Assembly: GCA_019418625.1 (NCBI GenBank)
Contig: DYBL01000088.1
Location: forward strand, 1-15,514
Source: Clostridiales bacterium
Lineage (GTDB): Bacteria > Bacillota > Clostridia > Oscillospirales > Oscillospiraceae
Reading direction: 5' to 3'
Length of the DNA: 15,514 nt
Below, piece by piece: positions 1 to 5,156 of this stretch (position 1 is the first letter of the stretch; every line of letters begins with the position of its first letter). The notes under the pieces are model-generated. The model was not told the DNA's origin. It worked only from the letters and a program-made list of their open reading frames with translations, and made no database searches. A program made the translations under genes and the position numbers.

Positions 1-550
1 GGGTGGTGGTGGGGTCCAGGGCGGAGGTGGCCTCATCGCACAGGAGCACCTTGGGGTCGGTGGCCAGGGCCCGGGCGATGGCCACCCGCTGCTTTTGACC
101 GCCGGAGAGCTGGGCGGGGTAGGCATCTGCCTTGTCGGCCAGGCCCACCAGCTCCAAAAGCTCCAGCGCCCGCTTTCGGGCTGCGGCGGCGCTGACGCCG
201 CCCAGCTCCATGGGGAAGCACACGTTTTTCAGGCAGGTGCGCTGCATGAGAAGATTGAAGCTCTGGAAGATCATGGTCACGTCCCGGCGGGCCAGCCGCA
301 GCTCCTTTTCAGAGAGCGCCGTCATGTCCTTCCCGTCTACGATCACATGGCCGGAGGTGGGGCGCTCCAGAAGATTCATACACCGTACCAGGGTGGACTT
401 TCCCGCACCGGACAGACCGATGATGCCGAAGATCTCGCCCCGGCGGATGTCCAGATCGATGTGCTCCAGCGCGTGGACGGCCTCCGTCCCCTCGCCGAAT
501 GTCTTGGTCAGATCCTGGATCTGAATGATGGATTCGCTCACGGTTCCCAT
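1..550 (-). CDS. metN: MetN-like methionine ABC transporter ATPase (3' end outside the window)
   Basis: ATPase subunit that would power uptake of methionine at the cytoplasmic face, with a MetI permease and MetQ binding lipoprotein expected beyond the window edge. The 183 visible residues contain Walker A (GLSGAGKS, about 45-52), the Q-loop (IFQSFNLL, Gln96), the signature LSGGQ (148-152) and Walker B with its catalytic Glu (VLLCDEATS, 168-176). The sequence around Walker A (RCMNLLERPTSG) and VLLCDEATSALDP is typical of MetN rather than of other amino-acid ATPases. The Met-specific T-box upstream independently supports methionine. The start is ambiguous: ATG at 550 has AAAGGA only 2 nt away, while in-frame GTG at 541 has an 11-nt spacer. 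The gene runs off the left edge, so the C-terminal ACT-type (NIL) domain of MetN cannot be checked. Confidence 0.9.
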   Translation of the reverse strand, partial: MGTVSESIIQIQDLTKTFGEGTEAVHALEHIDLDIRRGEIFGIIGLSGAGKSTLVRCMNLLERPTSGHVIVDGKDMTALSEKELRLARRDVTMIFQSFNLLMQRTCLKNVCFPMELGGVSAAAARKRALELLELVGLADKADAYPAQLSGGQKQRVAIARALATDPKVLLCDEATSALDPTTT

Positions 551-573
551 CGTCCTTTCTTGTTGTCAGGCAT

Positions 574-865
574 AAAAAAACGTCCCTGACGCATCTGCGT
601 CAAGGACGAACGTACTGCTACGCCGTGGTACCACCTTGCTTCGCGCGCTCCCTCACGGAAGCGGCCTTAGAGAGTGCCAACACACTCCTGCGCTGTGACG
701 TGCGCTCACGTCGTGACCTATGCACCGGCAGTCGGCCACGCAACTCCGAGACCATGTTCGGCAGGCCCTTCCGTACCGCCTCGCACCAAACAGCGGCTCT
801 CTGTGACGTATCTTCCTGCGTACTCTTCTCTTCATCGTCTTTGCGGTATGCACTTGTGTTATCTG
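574..865 (-). promoter_or_regulatory. T-box riboswitch leader of metN, methionine (AUG) specifier
   Basis: This leader RNA senses uncharged tRNA and controls read-through into metN. Read on the minus strand it has a T-box core AAGGTGGTACCACGG (637-623). Just downstream is an intrinsic terminator, arms 608-596 and 593-581, then a U run at 580-574. In Stem I, GCAGG pairs with CCTGC above the specifier loop and GAGA with TCTC below it. The 3' side of the loop reads CGAACATGG, so the codon next to the conserved purine before the lower stem is AUG (755-753), which is Met. The T-box UGGU would pair with an ACCA tRNA end. The folding was done by eye. Together with the promoter regions, this explains most of the gene-free stretch from 551 to 1104. 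Confidence 0.92.
581..608 (-). terminator. T-box-controlled intrinsic terminator before metN
   Basis: On the minus strand a 13-bp stem (608-596 with 593-581, one G-U pair, 2-nt loop) is followed by seven U residues (580-574). The 5' arm lies just after the T-box core, as expected for competition with the antiterminator that forms when uncharged tRNA binds. Confidence 0.9.
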
Positions 866-871
866 TTTTGT

Positions 872-900
872 AGTGTACACGTTATCGGTTTTATTGTCAA
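872..900 (-). promoter_or_regulatory. Sigma-A promoter of the metN leader
   Basis: Minus strand: -35 TTGACA (900-895), 17-nt spacer, -10 TACACT (877-872). This places transcription initiation near 865, just ahead of T-box Stem I. Confidence 0.88.
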
Positions 901-1017
901 CGAGTAAAATTGACGATACGACCATCTATATAAAAAGCAAATATATGCAAAGTGTACAATTTGCTGCAAAGAATTGCTAAGCCACAGATTTTTTACAAAT
1001 TTCTCCGCCGTATCGGA
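901..1017. other. AT-rich gap between divergent promoters
   Basis: The 117 bases between the metN and popT promoters are clearly AT-rich compared with the flanking genes. I see no open reading frame with a ribosome binding site, no strong dyad and no recognisable operator. TATATA-like and TTGACG-like words occur but at non-functional spacings. Confidence 0.6.
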
Positions 1018-1046
1018 TTGAAACCGGGAGGCAAAACTGCTACTAT
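1018..1046 (+). promoter_or_regulatory. Sigma-A promoter of the popT-like gene
   Basis: -35 TTGAAA (1018-1023), 17-nt spacer, -10 TACTAT (1041-1046). The predicted start near 1053 would give a short leader holding the purine-rich AAAGGGGGG at 1064-1072. Confidence 0.78.
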
Positions 1047-1104
1047 CAAATACTAAGAAAACCAAAGGGGGGCGCCGGAGCTGAAACGCTGCAACGAAAA
1101 TTCC

Positions 1105-1917
1105 ATGATCCACTGGCTGCGCAACCTTTTGTGCGGTGTGCTCATCGGCGCAGGCGCCATTCTGCCGGGGGTTTCCGGCGGCGTGCTGGCGGTGGTGTTT
1201 GACATTTACCGGCCCTTCATGGAGGTTCTGACCCATCCGGCTGCGGCGCTGCCCAAGTACTGGCGGTGGCTGCCGCCTCTGGGCATCGGCTGGTGCATCG
1301 GCTTTCTCGGGCTGGCCCGGGGAATCTCCGCCAGCATGGACTGGTCGGATGCCGTTACCACCTGGCTCTTCATCGGGCTGATCGTGGGGACCATCCCTTC
1401 CCTTTTCCGGGAGGCGGGCAAGGAGGGCCGCGGCGGCGGGGCCTGGGTGAGTCTGGTGCTGTGTGCTGCGGCGGTGTTTTTCGGACTTTTTTATGTACAG
1501 CATGTAGTGAAGATCTCCGTGGAGCCAAACTTTTGGTGGTATAATTTCTGCGGTGTCTTGTGGGGCATGGGCATCGTCATCCCGGGCATGACCTCGTCGT
1601 CGGTCATGATGGCACTGGGGCTTTACCAGCCTATGATGGACGGCCTTGCCCGCATGGACTTTGTGGTGCTCTCGGCGTGTCTGCCGGGACTTGCCATTAC
1701 GGTGGTCCTGCTGGCCCGGGGCGTCACCTGGCTGTTCCGGCGTCATTACGCGGTGGCATTTCACGGGATCTTGGGGGCCGTGGCGGCCTCCACGCTGGCC
1801 ATTATCCCCACAGAGTACACGGGAGGGGGCGAGGCGGCGCTTTCCGCGCTGCTGTGCCTGGGGGGCTTTGCCCTGGCCTATGCGCTGGACCGGCTGGACC
1901 AGCGGATCCGAACATAG
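1105..1917 (+). CDS. popT: DUF368-family (PopT) undecaprenyl-phosphate translocase
   Basis: Polytopic membrane protein of 270 residues in the DUF368 family, whose members were shown to return undecaprenyl phosphate across the cytoplasmic membrane for reuse in peptidoglycan and other glycan synthesis. The two half-repeats of the family are visible: ILPGVSGG (about 19-26) near the N terminus and VIPGMTSSS (about 159-167) in the middle, each at a membrane segment with hydrophobic stretches in between. Length is normal for the family. The ATG at 1105 puts PGVSGG where it usually lies but lacks a Shine-Dalgarno site. The strong purine run at 1064-1072 instead sits 8 nt before an in-frame CTG at 1081, which would add eight residues (LKRCNENS); an in-frame stop at 1054 limits further extension. 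It is transcribed alone, against its downstream neighbour. Confidence 0.9.
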   Translation: MIHWLRNLLCGVLIGAGAILPGVSGGVLAVVFDIYRPFMEVLTHPAAALPKYWRWLPPLGIGWCIGFLGLARGISASMDWSDAVTTWLFIGLIVGTIPSLFREAGKEGRGGGAWVSLVLCAAAVFFGLFYVQHVVKISVEPNFWWYNFCGVLWGMGIVIPGMTSSSVMMALGLYQPMMDGLARMDFVVLSACLPGLAITVVLLARGVTWLFRRHYAVAFHGILGAVAASTLAIIPTEYTGGGEAALSALLCLGGFALAYALDRLDQRIRT

Positions 1918-1952
1918 AAAAAAGGACTGTCCGTCGGACAGTCCTTTTTGTT
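1918..1952. terminator. Bidirectional terminator between convergent genes
   Basis: Perfect 9-bp stem (1924-1932 with 1936-1944, 3-nt loop) flanked by A6 on the left and T5 on the right, so it can act on both strands. It fills the whole 35-base gap between the stop codons of the popT-like gene and the convergent lyase gene. Confidence 0.92.
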
Positions 1953-3233
1953 TTAAAGATGCACGATCCCCGCGTCCACCAGCTTCTGGAGGCTCATGAG
2001 GATGCCCAGCTTGGCGTGATACCAGGTGAGGCCGCCCTGGAAATACACGGCATAGGGAGGACGGATGGGGCCGTCGGCGGAGAGCTCGATGGAGCTGCCC
2101 TGGATGAAGGCGCCGGCAGCCATGATGACGTCGGAGTCGTAGCCGGGCATGTCCCAGGGCTCCGGGGTCACGTAGCTGTCCACGGGAGCGGCGGCCTGAA
2201 TGCCCTTGCAGAAAGCTACCATGGCCTCCGCACTGCCCAGGGTCACCGCCTGGATGATGTCGTGCCGGTCCTCGGCTGCGCCGGGGACGCAGGCAAAGCC
2301 CAGCTTTTCATAGATGTTGGCGGCGAAGATGGCGCCTTTGAGTGCGCCGGAGACCACCGTGGGGGAGAGGAACAGACCCTGGTACAAAGAGGTCATAAGG
2401 CCCAGGTTGGCGCCTACCTCCTGTCCCAGGCCCGGAGCGGAGAGCCGGTAGGCGCACCGCTCCACGCACTCCTTCGTGCCGCAGATGTAGCCGCCGATGG
2501 GGGCAAGGCCGCCGCCGGGGTTTTTGATGAGGCTGCCCACCACCATGTCGGCGCCCAGATCGGAGGGCTCCAGCCGCTCCACGAACTCGCCGTAGCAGTT
2601 GTCTACCATGACCTTCACGCCGGGCTTGACCTCCTTGCAGAAGGCGATCAGCTGGCCGATCTGCTCCACGGAGAAGGAGGGGCGGGTGGCGTAGCCCTTG
2701 GAGCGCTGGATAGTGATGAGCTTGGTGCGCTCATTGATCTTGGAACGGATGGCGTCATAGTCGAACGTCCCGTCGGGTTTCAGATCCGCCTGGGCATAGG
2801 TGACGCCGTACTCCTTCAAAGAGCATTTGCTCTCCCGGATGCCGATGACCTCCTCCAGCGTATCGTAGGGAGCGCCCACAGGGGAGAGGAGCTCGTCGCC
2901 GGGCAGGAGGTTGGCGGACAGGGCCACGGTCAGGGCGTGGGTGCCGCAGGTGATCTGGGGGCGCACCAGGGCGGCCTCCGTGTGGAACACATCGGCGTAG
3001 ACCCGCTCCAGGTTGTCCCGGCCCTCGACGTTGTAGCCATAGCCGGTGGTGGCGGCAAAGTGGGTGGCATTGACCCGGTTTTTCTGCATGGCGGAAAGGA
3101 CCTTGCCCTGGTTGTACTCCGCCGTCTGATCGATGACTTCAAACCGGGGACGCAGATCCTCCAGGACCTGCTGGCCGAAGGCATACACAGCGGGGCTGAT
3201 GCCCAGCTGCTGATACATTTGTTGGATATCCAT
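1953..3233 (-). CDS. PLP-dependent methionine gamma-lyase / aluminium-resistance family protein
   Basis: A 426-residue cytosolic fold-type I PLP enzyme of the family annotated as methionine gamma-lyase or aluminium resistance protein. The likely Schiff-base lysine is Lys237 in GSLIKNPGGG, preceded by the cofactor-binding Asp in MVDNCYGEF (about 209-217). A glycine-rich segment TCGTHAL (about 95-101) is the expected phosphate-binding region. Family members are thought to cleave C-S bonds of sulfur amino acids, but the substrate of most is untested and the sequence does not settle it. The start at 3233 has GAGG 7 nt upstream, matches the family N terminus and lies behind a strong promoter. It appears monocistronic, ending in the bidirectional terminator. 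A role in methionine turnover, echoing metN nearby, is inference. Confidence 0.88.
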   Translation of the reverse strand: MDIQQMYQQLGISPAVYAFGQQVLEDLRPRFEVIDQTAEYNQGKVLSAMQKNRVNATHFAATTGYGYNVEGRDNLERVYADVFHTEAALVRPQITCGTHALTVALSANLLPGDELLSPVGAPYDTLEEVIGIRESKCSLKEYGVTYAQADLKPDGTFDYDAIRSKINERTKLITIQRSKGYATRPSFSVEQIGQLIAFCKEVKPGVKVMVDNCYGEFVERLEPSDLGADMVVGSLIKNPGGGLAPIGGYICGTKECVERCAYRLSAPGLGQEVGANLGLMTSLYQGLFLSPTVVSGALKGAIFAANIYEKLGFACVPGAAEDRHDIIQAVTLGSAEAMVAFCKGIQAAAPVDSYVTPEPWDMPGYDSDVIMAAGAFIQGSSIELSADGPIRPPYAVYFQGGLTWYHAKLGILMSLQKLVDAGIVHL

Positions 3234-3271
3234 GTCGAGACCTCGATTTTGTAAAATTCATGCAAATCGCA

Positions 3272-3300
3272 ATTATACCAGTGAAACCGGGCGTTTGCAA
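3272..3300 (-). promoter_or_regulatory. Sigma-A promoter of the methionine gamma-lyase family gene
   Basis: Minus strand: -35 TTGCAA (3300-3295), 17-nt spacer, consensus -10 TATAAT (3277-3272). The transcript would begin near 3265 with a leader of about 30 nt. Confidence 0.88.
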
Positions 3301-3310
3301 GTGTGGGGCG

Positions 3311-3340
3311 AAAAAAAGGCGGTACGCAGCGCGTACCGCC
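3311..3340 (-). terminator. Terminator of the NlpC/P60 transcript
   Basis: Minus strand: 10-bp perfect stem (3340-3331 with 3327-3318, loop 3330-3328) followed by seven U residues (3317-3311). It lies 15 bases after the endopeptidase stop codon and just before the next gene's promoter. Confidence 0.93.
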
Positions 3341-3354
3341 TGGAATGATGTGAT

Positions 3355-4248
3355 TTAAACGTGGATGCCGCCCACAAAATAGTTGTAGTAATAGCCGCTG
3401 GTCAGGTCGCTGATGATGACGCCCTGGCTGCGGGAGGAAGAAGCGTGGACGAACTGGCCGTTGCCTATGTAGATGCCGGCGTGGGAGCAGGCCTTGCCGG
3501 CGTTTCGGCTGGGATCGTTGAAGAACACCAGGTCGCCGGGCTGCAGGGCACCGATGCTCCAGACCTGGGTGCCCAGTCCGCTCTGCCACTGGCTGGTGGC
3601 GGAGTGAGGCAGGGAGTAGCCGTACTGCTGGTAAACATACATGGTGAAGCCGGAGCAGTCAAAGCCGCTGGGAGAAGCGCCGCCGTACACATAGCGCACG
3701 CCCAGATAGCTCTTGGCGGTGTCCACGATGGCGCTGCCGGAGGAAGAAGCGGAGGACTCGGTCAGGTCCAGGAAATCACTGCGGATATAGCCCTCGGTGC
3801 CGTATTTGCAGGTGACGTCATACCAGCCGTCCACCAGACCGTTGACGGTGACGATGGTGTCGGCGTCCACGGTGGCCAGCACTTCGCTCTCTGTGGAGGC
3901 GCCGGAACGAACATTCACGCCGTCGCTGTTGACCCGGCCGTACGTCTCAAAGACGTTGTCCTGATCCACCAGCAGATAGTCGGCGGAGACATAGCCCGTG
4001 TTGCCCTCGTAGGCGATCTTGTACCAGCCTTCGGTGGAGTCATCCAGAATGGCCACGGCCACGCTCTTGTCCAGCGTGGTCACGATATCAGAGGAAGTGG
4101 ACGCCTCAGCGCGCAGACGCAGGGACGAACCGGTGGTGCAGCCGGCGCCGACGGCCACGTCGGCGGCCATGGTGTGAGCGGTCAGCAGCAAAGTGGCGGG
4201 GAGGGCCAGGAAAAAGAGCTTTGCTGCCTTGCCTGCAAAGTGTGTCAT
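3355..4248 (-). CDS. Exported SH3-SH3-NlpC/P60 peptidoglycan endopeptidase
   Basis: Secreted 297-residue cell-wall hydrolase. Residues 1-28 form a signal peptide (Lys-rich start, hydrophobic core, THTMA-A type end). Two bacterial SH3 domains follow (about 38-95 and 105-162), each with the RLR/NVRSGAS and GWY...GYV/GYI pattern, then a Ser/Ala/Gly linker and a C-terminal NlpC/P60 domain (about 172-297). Its catalytic set is visible: Cys198 in FDCSGF, His256 in SHAGIYIG, and a third polar residue His268 in QFVHASS. Such enzymes usually cut the D-Glu to diamino-acid bond of stem peptides; the exact bond here is inference. The start has AAAGGAAG 7 nt upstream. It lies 59 bases after the 102-residue gene with no terminator between, so the two are probably co-transcribed. 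Confidence 0.93.
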   Translation of the reverse strand: MTHFAGKAAKLFFLALPATLLLTAHTMAADVAVGAGCTTGSSLRLRAEASTSSDIVTTLDKSVAVAILDDSTEGWYKIAYEGNTGYVSADYLLVDQDNVFETYGRVNSDGVNVRSGASTESEVLATVDADTIVTVNGLVDGWYDVTCKYGTEGYIRSDFLDLTESSASSSGSAIVDTAKSYLGVRYVYGGASPSGFDCSGFTMYVYQQYGYSLPHSATSQWQSGLGTQVWSIGALQPGDLVFFNDPSRNAGKACSHAGIYIGNGQFVHASSSRSQGVIISDLTSGYYYNYFVGGIHV

Positions 4249-4307
4249 GGGTGGTCTTCCTTTCGTTTCTTTTGTGTGGGGGAAGGGAGCGGCAGGGAGA
4301 AGGGGGG

Positions 4308-4616
4308 TTATTTCTCCTTGCCGGCCAGGGCACGATCCAGCCAGATGGCGGCCACGTCCATGGCGGCATACAGGCTGTCTTTTTCGCTCTTTTTAACCAC
4401 GCGGTCCCGGGACTTGAGGTTGGCGTCCGTCAGCTGCAGCTGAACGGAGACCTTGGTAGCCACATTCAGATCCTGCTCTTTCTTGCTCTCCAGGACCTGC
4501 ATCATGATAATATATTTTTCAGCCATCGTGCCGTAGTAGATCAGGTTTTCCACACGGCGCAGAGGATGGCCCTTATACATCAAACCTTCCGTCTTAGCGG
4601 ACTTGCTTTCAGGCAT
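4308..4616 (-). CDS. Conserved-looking 102-residue protein of unknown function
   Basis: I cannot name a function. It is a small, soluble, charged protein with no signal peptide or membrane segment, so probably cytosolic. The middle is Tyr-rich and amphipathic (KGHPLRRVENLIYYG, then EKYIIMMQVLESKK). A beta-like stretch (VATKVSVQLQLTD) follows, then a helical end (LYAAMDVAAIWLDRAL). The same layout seems familiar from other Clostridia, but I cannot verify that here. Evidence that it is real: AAGGAG 7 nt before the ATG, a consensus promoter just upstream, and a following gene at 59 bases in the same direction. Being first in a transcript with an exported endopeptidase might hint at an envelope or growth link, but that is weak. 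Confidence 0.8.
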   Translation of the reverse strand: MPESKSAKTEGLMYKGHPLRRVENLIYYGTMAEKYIIMMQVLESKKEQDLNVATKVSVQLQLTDANLKSRDRVVKKSEKDSLYAAMDVAAIWLDRALAGKEK

Positions 4617-4635
4617 GCAAACACTCCTTCAATGA

Positions 4636-4655
4636 AATTGTAACCGAATTGTAAC
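4636..4655. repeat. Two 9-bp direct repeats spaced 11 bp, overlapping a -10 element
   Basis: AATTGTAAC occurs at 4636-4644 and again at 4647-4655, a start-to-start distance of 11 bp, close to one helical turn. The second copy contains the -10 hexamer and the first lies near the transcription start. This could be an operator for a tandem-binding regulator or a spare -10; chance in an AT-rich promoter is also possible. Confidence 0.5.
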
Positions 4656-4676
4656 AGATTTTATCCGATTTGTCAA
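4648..4676 (-). promoter_or_regulatory. Sigma-A promoter of the 102-residue gene and endopeptidase unit
   Basis: Minus strand: consensus -35 TTGACA (4676-4671), 17-nt spacer, -10 TACAAT (4653-4648). The -10 lies in the upstream copy of a 9-bp direct repeat (plus-strand AATTGTAAC at 4636-4644 and 4647-4655). Confidence 0.9.
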
Positions 4677-4725
4677 CGATTGGTGACGAAGAAAAATACG
4701 GAAATTTCCCCCATTCACAAAAGAA

Positions 4726-4750
4726 ACCCGCAAGGCAGGGCCTTGCGGGT
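4726..4750 (-). terminator. Terminator of ireB
   Basis: Perfect 11-bp stem (4750-4740 with 4736-4726, 3-nt loop). On the minus strand it is followed by a U-rich tract interrupted by one C (TTTCTTTTG). It starts 18 bases after the ireB stop codon. Confidence 0.88.
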
Positions 4751-4767
4751 GAAAAAAGACGGTTCCC

Positions 4768-5013
4768 TTATTGTCCCAGATACTTCCGAACCAAGACCTG
4801 CAAAAGCTCATCGCGGTCGATCTTGCGGATCAGCGTGCGGGCGTTGTTGTGGTTGGTAATATAGGTGGGATCTTCGGACAGGATATAGCCCACGATCTGG
4901 TTGATGGGGTTATAGCCCTTTTCCTCCAATGCCTGATAGACTGTTGTCAGGATGTGGCGGATCTCCGCGTCTTTTTCCATTGCGATACTGAATTTCCGGG
5001 TATAATCGTCCAT
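4768..5013 (-). CDS. ireB: IreB / UPF0297 family regulatory phosphoprotein
   Basis: An 81-residue cytosolic protein of the UPF0297 (IreB) family, recognised from its nearly invariant core: TVYQALEEKGYNPINQIVGY (about 24-43), the SEDPTYIT segment and ARTLIRKIDRDE (58-69). In Enterococcus faecalis IreB is phosphorylated on N-terminal threonines by the PASTA kinase IreK and counteracts cephalosporin resistance. Here the only N-terminal threonine before the core is Thr5 in DYTRKF, a candidate phosphosite by inference. ATG at 5013 is chosen because AAAGGTGG lies about 7 nt upstream and the length fits the family; an upstream in-frame ATG at 5061 falls near the transcription start. It has its own promoter and terminator, without the ruvX-like partner that often follows this gene. 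Confidence 0.95.
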   Translation of the reverse strand: MDDYTRKFSIAMEKDAEIRHILTTVYQALEEKGYNPINQIVGYILSEDPTYITNHNNARTLIRKIDRDELLQVLVRKYLGQ

Positions 5014-5063
5014 GCAGACACCACCTTTCTTTACCGATGGAAGAAACCTGGAACACAACATCT

Positions 5064-5092
5064 AGTATACTCGTTTTTTCCCTGACTGTAAA
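5064..5092 (-). promoter_or_regulatory. Sigma-A promoter of ireB
   Basis: Minus strand: -35 TTTACA (5092-5087), 17-nt spacer, -10 TATACT (5069-5064), giving a leader of about 45 nt before the ireB ATG at 5013. Confidence 0.87.
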
Positions 5093-5100
5093 GCGTTTTC

Positions 5101-5140
5101 GGAAAAAACTTTTGCTCCCCCGCCTTTTGGCGGGGGAGCA
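5101..5140 (-). terminator. Terminator of pheST
   Basis: Perfect 12-bp GC-rich stem (5140-5129 with 5124-5113, 4-nt loop) followed on the minus strand by AAAGTTTTTT. It lies 16 bases after the pheT stop codon and next to the ireB promoter. Confidence 0.92.
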
Positions 5141-5156
5141 TCTGCAGGAGAAGATA

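Noticed and set aside
901..960. TTGACG plus TATATA as a promoter for popT
   Set aside because: The spacer is only 11 nt; TTGAAA-17-TACTAT at 1018-1046 is far better.
1560..3254. Open frame of 564 codons on the plus strand across popT and the lyase gene
   Set aside because: It overlaps two recognised genes and a terminator, has low-complexity composition and no ribosome binding site at the proposed start.
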